64,000 nt of DNA, taken from Piromyces finnis. Taxonomy: Eukaryota > Neocallimastigomycota > Neocallimastigomycetes > Neocallimastigales > Neocallimastigaceae. This document shows positions 12,456 through 24,900 of the stretch, one piece after another. The DNA lies in the NCBI GenBank assembly GCA_002104945.1, contig MCFH01000056.1, positions 117,501 to 181,500 on the forward strand, written 5' to 3'. The notes below the pieces were generated by a model, which ran no database searches, was not told the origin of the DNA, and saw only the letters and a program-made list of their open reading frames with translations. The translations under genes were made by a program, and so were the position numbers. How positions within the stretch are numbered: the stretch's first letter is position 1; each line of letters opens with the position of its first letter.

Positions 12456-12787
12456 CATTTTTTTTAAAAAAAAAAAAGTAAATAAATAAATTAGTATTTT
12501 ATCATTAAAAAAAAAAAAAAAAGCTGATATTTTATTAGAAATATATATATAGATTTATTCTTAATATATAAAGAAATTTTTTATTTTATTTTATTTTTAC
12601 CATAGTTAATATGAGTTACTTTGGACAAGTCAACTTTACTTATGGGATAATTGGAATATCTCCATTCACTAAAATAGGCAACAATTTTCTTTTTTGAATG
12701 AATACAACTATTCTTTTTTGAGGTATCAAAACCAAAAGTAAAACTTATTAAATATATAAATAAGTTTAATAAATAAAAATATTTCAT
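9014..12787 (-). CDS. GH18 chitinase with Thr-rich linker and two C-terminal CBM18 modules, six exons
   Basis: Exons (minus): 12787-12601, 12381-12111, 11523-11337, 11210-11056, 10684-10277, 10154-9014. All introns are GT..AG, mostly with GTAAAT, GTATGT or GTAAGT donors, and phases join to a single 782-residue frame. The start gives a signal peptide ([20 protein letters not shown]). The GH18 barrel follows: IVAYFSEWR near 35, THINYAFGL across the first junction, LMSIGGW at 98-103, and the catalytic DGIDIDWE at 136-143 with the acid/base Glu143. [11 protein letters not shown] spans the fourth junction, and [13 protein letters not shown] lies near the barrel end. A Thr/Ser/Pro/Lys repeat linker of about 200 residues leads to two eight-Cys hevein-type modules (about 611-649 and 668-706), then a second Thr-rich tail and an acidic end. 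The enzyme should be secreted and hydrolyse chitin, with CBM18 binding chitin. It may serve the fungus's own wall remodelling or attack on other chitin. Exon 5's acceptor (ATGTAG) is the least certain; a shift of three bases would also stay in frame. Confidence 0.88.
9238..9557 (-). repeat. Tandem duplication encoding the two CBM18 modules
   Basis: Two nearly identical units spaced 171 bp apart each encode [20 protein letters not shown] and the rest of a hevein-type domain. Within the modules only a few bases differ (for example Lys versus Glu in TS(K/E)DYCGMG), indicating recent duplication. Confidence 0.9.
9690..10107 (-). repeat. 39-bp in-frame minisatellite encoding the Thr-rich linker
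   Basis: About ten copies of a 39-bp unit, each giving 13 residues ([13 protein letters not shown]). Most central copies are identical; the left copies are diverged. Because the unit is a multiple of three, copy number changes would alter linker length without breaking the frame. Such linkers are expected to be heavily O-glycosylated. Confidence 0.95.
11615..11999. repeat. 55-bp minisatellite inside chitinase intron 2
   Basis: Seven essentially perfect copies of a 55-bp unit (starts at 11615, 11670, 11725, 11780, 11835, 11890, 11945), containing GATAGGTAATCATTGTAATG. It lies wholly within the 587-nt intron between exons 2 and 3. Confidence 0.95.
12022..12057. repeat. GATA tetranucleotide microsatellite
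   Basis: Eight to nine TAGA/GATA units in the same chitinase intron, next to the 55-bp array and about 50 bp before the exon 2 donor. Confidence 0.95.
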
Positions 12788-14579
<1,792 letters not shown>

Positions 14580-14638
14580 GAAATAAAATCACACAACACC
14601 TACCTTCGGTAGGTGTAACAACAGTTGTGTTTTATTTT
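14580..14638. other. Stable stem-loop element
   Basis: Nested inverted repeats: outer AAATAAAA with TTTTATTT, middle CACAAC with GTTGTG, inner ACACCTACC with GGTAGGTGT around a 3-nt TTC loop. It lies about 45 bp downstream of the tRNA-Asn gene. It could be a small structured RNA, a foldback remnant or a terminator-like structure; I do not recognise a family. Confidence 0.6.
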
Positions 14639-14681
14639 CAAGGTATGGATTTCATTCATAAAAAATAATTTTATTCAAAAA

Positions 14682-14755
14682 CGCTCCTAGGTGGGCTTGA
14701 ACCACCAACCTCTCGGTTAACAGCCGAACGCGCTAGCCAATTGCGCCATAAGAGC
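14682..14755 (-). tRNA. tRNA-Asn (anticodon GTT)
   Basis: Full cloverleaf on the minus strand. The acceptor GCTCTTA pairs with TAGGAGC (one G-T pair), the D arm contains GCGC...GCGC, the anticodon loop reads CTGTTAA with anticodon GTT, and the T arm contains GGTTCAAGCC. The discriminator base is G. There is no intron. A-box and B-box promoter sequences are internal and intact, so it should be transcribed by RNA polymerase III. Confidence 0.96.
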
Positions 14756-14769
14756 TTCAATTAATAATT

Positions 14770-15174
14770 TGATACGAAGAAAAATATTATCTTAATTCTA
14801 TAAATGAATATAGAAAGTGATAATATTTGTATCTAAAAAATAATATTTAATAAATAAAATTTAAAGAAAATAAAAATAAATGATTTTTATACTTGTTCAT
14901 TTTCAAGTATTAGTTAGTTTTATAAAATATAGTTTATTTAATTATAAATTTTGATATTTAATAACTCTAGTATTATTAAATATATATTTTATTATTAATA
15001 CATCTCGGTATGTATGTGAATATAATTATAAGTATTATTTTAATAAATTTAATATTATTATCTAATTTTTCTGGATTATTAGGAACAATTTTAAAATAAA
15101 ATGATTCTATCACTATTTATACAAAATTATTATTTTAAAGTATAATTATAAACAAATATAAGCTATTTAATTTA

Positions 15175-15205
<31 letters not shown>

Positions 15206-16533
15206 TTTACATTTATAATTTTTAATTTAATAATTTTATACAAGTTAATTATTTTAATTTTTAACTATCTGTGTTTTAATATTATTATTATTATTATTAT
15301 AAATTATGAATTTATAATAATAATAATTGTCAAGAATAGAAGACGATTAAAAAATAAATTAAATGTTCAAATAAACAACTTAAAAATCAAATTTATATTT
15401 CAAAAAGTATAAAACACTTTTAAAAATAATTAAAAAGATCACTTGGAAAAATTTAATATTGAAAAGGGTTAAGGATCACAAAAATTTAATTTTCAATAAA
15501 TTAACCCTTGAGAAGAAAATGCACTATACGAAACTAGCGATAACTTCTGAATCTCGTGTCCTATTTTCCTTTTCTAGAGACTTCAAATTAATTTTATTAG
15601 AAAGTACTAGTCGAGATCTATATTCTCACAAACTTTCAGCTAATTTAGACCACTAGTTCTTGATATATAGCTATTTAAAGAATTAATTAGTTCCAATAAA
15701 TATATAATAATATATATTAAAATGATTAATATTAATTTACATAATTAAAGTCATTATTCAAGTCATCCAACTTTCTATAAATAATTCAATTTAAAAATTC
15801 TCCATTATTATTAAATAAGGTTAGATAATAAATATTCTTGATTATAAACCTAATCAATTATAAAAATTAATTAATAATTTTTCAAATAATTTTGATTAAT
15901 AACCTCAATCATAATCAAACCAAAAAGCCTTTGGATCAAAAATCATTAATTATAATTATTAATTAATTGATCATGAGAATATATAATTAGTATCAGTAAT
16001 TGTTATTCTCAATTTATAATATTAAATATTTACAATTTAAAATGGTTAAGCAATACTTTTATTTTAAAAGTAATTTAAAAGATTAATCTTAAGATCTATC
16101 ATATGAATTCATATTATTAATATCAATATCAATTATTAATATTTTAATTATTTTATTTTTTTCTTTATTATTAATATCAATATTAATATCAATGTAATTT
16201 TATTATATGTAAGAAAAAAGTATTTAAACAAAGAATTGAAATCAATTTTGAAATTCTTTGTAAGATTATTAATTATTAATTATTAACTATAATATAACTT
16301 AATAAATATTATCTTAATAAATAAATAATTAATAAACAAATTTCATAATTAAATTATATTAAAATTTTTATTATAAAAACCTATTTAATTTCTAAATTAG
16401 TATCATTTAAATTCTTTAATAAGTTTTGAAGAAAAGATTTAATAATAAATAAGTTTAATATTTCATTAGTAAATTAAGTTATATTATATAAAACATTCTG
16501 ACCAAGTTACATATCAATCCTAGCCCACTTTAC

Positions 16534-16591
<58 letters not shown>

Positions 16592-16665
16592 TTAAAACAC
16601 AGATAGTTAAAAATTAAAATAATTAACATGTATAAAATTATTAAATTAAAAATTATAAATGTAAA

Positions 16666-16696
<31 letters not shown>

Positions 16697-17161
16697 TAAA
16701 TTAAATAGTTTATATTTGTTTATAATTATACTTAAATAATAATTTTGTATAAATAGTGATAGAATTACTTTATTTTAAAAGATGTTCCTAATAATCCATA
16801 AAAATTAGATATAGTTATATTAAATTTATATATTATGGTTACTAATTATCCAAGAGAGAAAAATTAGATATTTATACTTAATAAAACAATATTTATTTTA
16901 CAACATTTATAATACATACTAGATGTATTAAATTTTAATTATTTAATAATACTAGAGTTATTAAATAATATGATAATATAATAATTTTATAATTAAATAA
17001 AATAACATTTTATATTAAAAACTAACACTTGCAAATGAACAAGTATAAAAATCATTTATTCTATTTTTATTTTCCTTATTTTTATTTATAAATTTTTAGA
17101 TACAGATATTATCACTTTCTATAGTAAAATATAGAATTAAGATAATATCCTCTTCGTATCA
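14770..17161. mobile_element. Inverted-repeat (foldback) element next to the tRNA gene
   Basis: Two inverted arms (left 14770-15300, right about 16565-17161) begin TGATACGAAGA on opposite strands and align over about 550-600 bp with indels. They share AGAAAGTGATAATAT, AATAACTCTAGTATTATTAAA and CTATCACTATTTATACAAAA. Each arm holds a TATAAATA-like box, so the arms may be LTRs in inverted orientation. The interior (15300-16565) has a TTA run, no recognisable domain, and only a short unsupported frame at 15459-15656. No clear target duplication was found. Confidence 0.75.
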
Positions 17162-17469
17162 TTTTGATAAAGAATGAAATTTATAAATAATGAATTAATA
17201 GAATAGCTGATTTTATGTCAGGAGTTAGAGTGGATTTAGAACTATAATTAAGTCTACTAGGTTAGGATAGGCTTAATTATATAGTAAATAATAAATTTTT
17301 ATAAATATAAGAGTAATAAATATAGTTTTTTATGAAATATTTTATTTAATTTTTATAATATAAATAAATGATAATTATTAATTTTAAATAAAAATGAGTA
17401 TAATAATCTCACAAAGAACTTCTTAAAGTTGTTCTTTGTTCAACTTATTTATACTTTCATTTTTAATAT

Positions 17470-17826
<357 letters not shown>

Positions 17827-18557
17827 ATAATTTTCTTTAAATATCGATATTAATAAGTTGTTAAAAATAATATTAATAATTATTTAAATGAATCTTATTT
17901 TACTAATTGGTTTGTTAATATTAATTAATTGTTACACTATTTATCTCCGGATAATAAATAGCTTCCCAATTAATATTTATATTAAATAAACTATTATTAG
18001 TAAAATACTATTAAATTAATATTTTAATTAATTTAACTAATAATTCAAAATTATGAAATTTCATGAATTGTGATTTTGACATTTTAAAATTATATAAACT
18101 TAATATAAATTAAAATAATAGTAAATAATCAAAATAATATAAAATAGCCAGGAAAATTAGAATATTTTAAAATTATAATAAATTAATATATATTTTTTTT
18201 TATAATACATAGCAAGATGTATTATACATTTATTTTAAATAAATAAACTAATATTATAAAACAAGATGTGTTTTTAAAACTTTAAATTATGTTTAATAAT
18301 TATATAAACTTGTAGAATGAGCAAGTAAAAATAATTCATTCAATTACACACAAATATACCACTTTCTAAGCTTATTTAGAATTAAGGTATATTTGAACGT
18401 GTGTCATTTTAATAAATAATGAAATTAATAAATATAAAATTATTATTAAACCTGATTTTTATGTCACGAATACTAGTGAAATCTACAATTTCAAGATCAC
18501 TTGAAATTGTGAAATTACTTATAAAATTTCAAAATCAATAATATTTTATTTTCAAAT

Positions 18558-18829
18558 TGTGAACATTTATGGACACATAATTTTATTTATCTATATCATA
18601 TATTTATAAACACACGTGACTAAATTATAAAAACATAAACATGTATTAAAAGTGTTGTAAACGTAATGTCTACGTGTTGTAGAGATAGTTATTTTTTTAT
18701 TTATTTTATTTTATTTTCTATGGTCACATGACCTTACATCTCATTATATAACTGTAATATTTACAATGTAACTTTTTCTCTTTGTTAACCTTATTAATAA
18801 AATTATTTATTAATTAAATTTATTTCACA
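18558..18829 (+). mobile_element. Solo Copia LTR (inverted relative to the adjacent Copia element)
   Basis: 272 bp, TGTGAAC...TTTCACA, flanked on both sides by CAAAT (18553-18557 and 18830-18834). It is the reverse complement of the Copia 5' LTR to the right once the nested insertion is removed, and has exactly the same length. Confidence 0.85.
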
Positions 18830-18834
18830 CAAAT

Positions 18835-18941
18835 TGTGAAATAAATTTATAAAAACATGTTTATGTTTTTATAAATTAGTCACGTGTGTTTATAAATATA
18901 TGATATAGATAAATAAAATTATGTGTCCATAAATGTTCACA
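18835..18941 (-). repeat. Shortened 3' LTR of Copia C
   Basis: On the minus strand it starts TGTGAACATTTATGG like the full LTR and ends TTTATTTCACA, but about 165 bp of the middle are missing. It forms an inverted pair with the solo LTR just to the left. Confidence 0.75.
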
Positions 18942-18953
18942 CTCCCCCTCAAA

Positions 18954-21316
18954 TTAGATTTTCTTTAAGAATATCTTATTTGTATATTCAAACATTCTTG
19001 GACCAGGTAGGTCTTTAGTTAAAGGGTCAGCTAGCATTTCTTTAGTGTTTATATATTCTATTTTTATATTGTTCTTTTCTATGTTGTCAATAATGAAATG
19101 GTAGTATATATTTATGTGTTTTAACTTTGTGTTTATTTCACCGTTTTCTATTATTTTCTTACTTGCCTTGTTGTCGGTGAATAAAGTTATATTTTTATTG
19201 TAGTTAAAAATTTCATCTACCATATTTTTAAGCCATAGGATCTTCTTCGTATTCATTGACGTACTGATGTACTCAGCCTCAGCAGTAGACGTAGCCACAC
19301 ATGTTTGTTTCTTTGACAACCAGCATATTGGGCTGTTTCCCATTAAGATTATCCCTCCAGAGGTAGATTTAAAGTCTTCTGCGCCTCCGTAGTCCGAATC
19401 AGTGTATCCTTGGATTTTCCCTTCACCACTGTATTTGATTTTGTAATGTTTTGTAGTGGATAAGTATCTGAAAATGTTTACAATTGTATTCCAGTCAGAT
19501 ACTGTTGGGTTTTCGGATTTTCTTGCAGCTTTATTAACAGCGAAAGCAATATCCGGTCTAGTACTTTTTGATAAGTATATTAATGCACCTATTGCACTTT
19601 TATATTTAGTCCTATCAAAAGGATTATTATTTGAGGTGCTCTTGTCAACTGTTGTACATGGCGTATTTCTTCTACGTACGTTTTCCATATGAAATCTTTG
19701 TAATACATTATTAATGTAATTCTCTTGAGAAATAATGTATTTGGAACCTTTCTTCTCAATCTATATTCCTAGAATATAATTAATGGGACCGCTATTTGAT
19801 ATTTTAAATTTACTTTTAATTTTGCTTATTACCCTCTCTATTGTATTTGTTTTTCCAACTATAACCATGTCGTCTACATATAGACCAATTATACATTTAA
19901 GTATTTGTTTTCTTTTAACGTATATATACATGGTTCGGATTTTAATGGTTTAAAGTTATTATATTTCAGGAATTTATCTATTGTTTTATTCCATTGTCTT
20001 CCTGATTGTTTTAAACCATAAAGAGCTTTATTCAGCTTCCAGTATCCTCCCCCAAAGTTGCTATCTCCAAGCGGAATAGTGGTGTAAATATCCGTATCTA
20101 ATGGAGCATTGAGGTAGGCAGCTTTAATATCAAGCTGAAATATATCCCACTTAAATTTTGCAGCAATAGCAATAATAAATTTTAGACTGTCAATATTTAA
20201 GGTTGGAGAATAGGTTAAGTCAAAATCGATTCTTTGTTTTTGACGGAAACCTCTAGCGACAAGTCTAGCTTTAAAACGTACAATTTTATTATTGCTGTCC
20301 CTTTTAACAGCAAAAACCCATTTGGTAGATATAATATTTTTGTTTTTTGGGATATTTTTAACCAGGGACATAATTTTATTAGAATATAAATTATTCAATT
20401 CATCTTGAATGGCTGCTTTCCAATATTTTGAATTCGTACAAGACATTGCTTCTTTGTACGTAGTGGGAGCATCAGTAAATACGGTAGCTATATATTTGTT
20501 CCTGTGCTTCTTAGGGGTACTGGAATTATTTAGAGAGGTAGGACTGCAAGGCCTTTTTCTTTCAGGATGGGAGGAATCATCAGAATTATCGGCCATGATA
20601 TCATCCATGATATCATTTTCATCTTCCAAGTTTGAATCAGGATCATCCATAGATTTATTGTCGTCCGGGATAAAAGAATGAGAGTCACGTGTAATATCAA
20701 GAGAATCAGAAATTTTTGAATTTAAATTTATGTTATCATTAATATCCATAGTATCTGAGTTGGTAGAATTATCCTGTGTAACATTAGAATTTATGCTAGA
20801 ATTATGACGTGGATTATTTGATTTATCATCCAATAGAATGTTTTCATTTTTATTTTGAATTTTTGAGTCAATTTTTGAAAAATTTTTATTAATAAAAATT
20901 TTTTCACGATGATAAGAAATTGAATATTTAGTAGTATTTTCGCCATTAATTTTGGTATTAGAAATATCTTCAGTGGTGAATTCATCAGTTGAAGAATTAT
21001 TATAATGATCAGGATTTTCAATAATTTTATTTTTGTTTTCATCAGCAGGAGTTTTACCAGAACAAACGTTATCAAAACCAGGAGTTTCAGGAAATTGGTA
21101 TTTATTATTTTTATTGATGTTATTTGAAATTTTACAATTTTTCTTTTTGAAATTGCAATTGTCATTTGCAATTTCTTCTAAAACTTTTAAAATGTCATTT
21201 GTAAATTTAATTTTGACAAATTTCGAATTTGAATTATTATTTTTGTTTTGAGTGTCTTCATTCATGTATAAAGAATTTGTTTTAGAATTGTTCATTAAAT
21301 TACTTTTTGAGCTTTC
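18954..21316 (-). pseudogene. Copia C reverse transcriptase / RNase H region
   Basis: The segment from 21316 encodes the Asn/Ser-rich integrase-RT spacer, then the RT core (STKWVFAVKRD, FKARLVARGF, DIKAAYLNAPL, LNKALYGLKQSGRQW). A single-base frameshift near 19900 separates this from the catalytic YVDDM motif, and a further stop follows near 19760. RNase H then continues with GYTDSDYGG, STAEAEYIS and LFTDNKASKK and ends at 18954. The upstream part continues across the chromovirus A insertion: the codons at 27532 and 21316 join in frame. Clear family, clearly broken. Confidence 0.88.
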
Positions 21317-21321
21317 CATAG

Positions 21322-21927
21322 TGTAATGTTGAACACTGAAAGAATAGATTAGGATATCTATTCTATTACAATAACACAAAAATTTGAAAAAATAAAATAA
21401 AAAATTGTTTTATAAAATATCTTTTATTATAATAGAATTTTAATAATAACAATTACATCGATAAAATGATGAAAAATATCTTCTATTTATATTTTTCCTA
21501 AATACATTTATATTATATTATAACTATTTATTTCTTATATATTATTATTTAAAATCTACACTAAAATCTTAATTATTAATAAATATTTAAACTATAACTA
21601 TTTTTAGTAAAATACAATTGGCAATTCAAATTAAGTACCATTTAATTTGAATATGTGCCCATGTATTATTGATATATTAATCATTTATTATTGATCTATT
21701 TCTAAAAAAAAACAATACTAAAACTAGGTATTTAAATTGAGAATATTAATTTACTTGTTAAACATTAAAAATAAATTAATAATTTATTTTGTTTTAAACT
21801 TTAATTATTAATAAATAAATTATGTCTCATTTTCTTTTTCTGAATATAATTTGTGTAACTTAAACAATAATACTTGTGGCTTAAGTTACATTAAAGATAT
21901 CAAACAGAGGCGTTTGATATCTTTACA
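21322..21927 (-). repeat. Chromovirus A copy 1, 3' LTR
   Basis: 606 bp, TGTAATG...TTTACA on the plus strand. It contains several inverted repeats, including GATATCAAAC/GTTTGATATC near the right end. Confidence 0.95.
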
Positions 21928-21963
21928 ATCTCTCTCTCTAAGTCGAGCTCCTGCGAGATTAAT

Positions 21964-24900
21964 TTATAAGGAATCTTTTCTCGAAGGAATTTCAATTACA
22001 AATGGTTGGTATCTGTGCTTGATTAGATTACCAACTTTATTCTTTCTAATTTTCATGGAGGAGTCGTTCGACTTATATTTTGACTTTTTAGAGTTTCTTT
22101 CAAACTCTTGTATTAATTGTTTATCTGGAATCTGATCTTCAGAAATCCAAGTGGATTTGTCAAATCCTTTCCATGATAACTTATAAAATGTTTCACCATT
22201 AACAGATTTCATCTTTTCAATTTTCTCTGGAATTTTTTCAATTAAATCTGTGTTAAGGTGAATGTTCCTCTTCCTACGATTAGACCTGTCGTTAAACTTG
22301 TTTTCAAAGTATGGTTCTAACAATGAAACATGAAAGACTGGATGACATCTCATTGTCTTTGGAAGTTTCAATTTGAAAGCAAGAGAACTAACTTTTTCAA
22401 TTATCTCAAATGGGCCAAGCATTTGAGGTGCTAATTTTCTCTTTAGGTTAGTTCCAGGAGAATCTTTCAATAACCATACCTTCTTTCCCACTTCGAACTC
22501 CGGGGGAATCATTCTCTTCATATCGGCATATTTCTTATATGTTTCTTTTGCTTTTTCTAAGTTTTCTTTTAATAATTTAAAGTTTTCATTCATATCAATT
22601 ACTCTTTGTTCAGCTCTACTAGGTCTATCATTAGCTGGAATTTCTAAGCTGAACTTTGGATGAAAACCATAATTAGCAAAGAATGGGGATTGATTTATAG
22701 ATTGTTGTAAAGTATTATTATATGCAAATTCAGCAAATGGGATAAGATCAACCCAGTTATTCTGCTTTTTATTTATAAAACAACGGAAATATTGTTCTAA
22801 TATGCCGTTCACCCTCTCCGTTTGACCATCTGTCTGCGAATGGTTGGCAGTTGATAATGAATGATTGATATTAAGAAGGTCACAAAGTCTTGACCAAAAG
22901 TCAGAAGTAAATTGCGAGCCTCTATCAGAAATGATAGAATCAGGAAGACCATGCAAACGGAAGACATTAGCAATAAAAGCATCAGCAGCAATCGAAGCAG
23001 TAGGAAGACAACGTAAAGGAATGGCGTGAGCAAATTTAGTAAATCTATCGACAACAACCATGAGAGTTGTCATATCTCTGGACTTAGGAAGATCAACAAT
23101 AAAATCAATAGAAATATCAGACCAGGGCCTACTGGGAGTGTCCAAAGGGGATAACAATCCATAAGGCTTATGTCTGGGGACTTTGGATTTGCAACAAGTC
23201 ACGCAAGATTTGATAAAAGATTTAACGTCTGAATGAAACCTTGGCCACCAAAAGTTTCTGGAGATCAGTTCAGTGGTTTTCTTAATACCGAAATGACCAG
23301 CAGCAACAGAATCATGATGAAGTTCCAAAACTCTTGTCCTAAGAGATTTAGGAACATAAATAAGATTATTATATAACAAAAATCCTTCATTATCAATAAT
23401 AACTTTATCAATATTTTTAATAGGTGCATTACATGCAGAACCATTCATTTTAAATTGGACAATAGAATTATACAAATCGTCATTTTTAAGTTCTAATAAA
23501 ATAGAATCGATTAACGGTTTGTTATCGCTATGATGAAACGAAATAGTAAGACAAGAAACATCAGAATTAATATTATTCTCTACATGGTCACTTCTACGAG
23601 ACAGGATATCAGGCTTACCGGATTTCTTTCCAGCTCTATAAATGAGTTTAAAATCAAATCTGGATAAGAACAAATTCCATCTAATTTGTCTCTGAGATAA
23701 CATTTCAGGTTTTCTAGGAAATGTTAAATTCTTGTGATCAGTATAAATTATGAACGGATGGCGTGCACCTTCTAAATAATGACGCCATTCTTCAAGAGCA
23801 ACTACAATAGCTAAAAGTTCCTTGTCATATATAGGATAGTTTCTTTGACAACTCGTCAAACTTTTAGAAAGAAATGCAATAGGATGTAATTTGCCATCAA
23901 ATTCTTGAGAGAGAATAGCACCGACAGCATAATTACTAGCATCAGTTTCTACAATAAATTGTTTATTACTATCCGCATGTTTCAGAATAGGAGCTGACGT
24001 GAACAGAGATTTTAATAAAATAAAAGCGTCCTGATCTTCTTTCACCCAGTTAAAAGCAACATTCTTTCTAGTGAGTTTGTGAAGAGGGTTTGCAATTTTA
24101 GCAAAGTCTTTAATAAAAATTCTGTAATAGTTGCATAAACCAATAAAAGACTGAACCTCTTTAACATTCTTGGGAACCGGCCAATCGAGAATTGCTTTAA
24201 CTTTATTTTCATCCATTTGCAATCCATCCTTTGAAATGACATAACCAAGAAAAGTGGTTTTCTCAACATCAAACTCACATTTTTCTAATTTAACATAAAG
24301 ATTATTTTCAAGTAGTTTCTTAAGTACCTTTTTAACATGCTCATGATGTTCTTCGATATTATTAGAATAAATAAGAATATCATCAATATATGAGATAACA
24401 AAATCGTCTAAATAGTCACTAAGGACATCGTTAATGAAGTGTTGAAAAGTTGCAGGTGCATTCTTTAATCCAAAAGGCATAACCAGATATTCAAAATGTC
24501 CATATCTAGTACGAAAAGCCGTTTTGTATTCATCACCTTCTTTAATACGAACAAGATTATAAGCGGATTTAAGGTCTAATTTAGTAAAAATCTTAGCATT
24601 TTTCACCCTATCCAAAAGGTCACTAATTAAAGGTAAAGGATATGAATTACGAATGGTAATATCATTCAACTTTCTATAATCGATACAAAGTCTTAGGGAG
24701 CCATCCTTCTTTTTAACAAATAAAATTGGGGCACCAGCAGGAGACGATGATTTCCTAATAAAACCTTTATTTAAATTATCATCAATATATTTTTTAAGTT
24801 CCTCTCTTTCAACTTCAGTTAATGGATACAAAGGTCCATAAAATAAAGTCGAATCATCTTTAAGTTTGATTTCACAATCATAAGGTCTATGAGGAGGTAA

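Noticed and set aside
9014-12787. Separate small genes for the chitinase pieces and the CBM18 protein
   Set aside because: Splice sites and phases join all pieces into one 782-codon frame with the expected GH18 motif order, so a single gene is the better explanation.
15459-15656. 65-codon frame inside the foldback element
   Set aside because: Somewhat less AT-rich than its surroundings but no recognisable domain and no context; may be a chance frame.
20791-21171. 126-codon minus-strand frame overlapping the Copia spacer
   Set aside because: An alternative-frame shadow of the Asn-rich Copia integrase-RT spacer.
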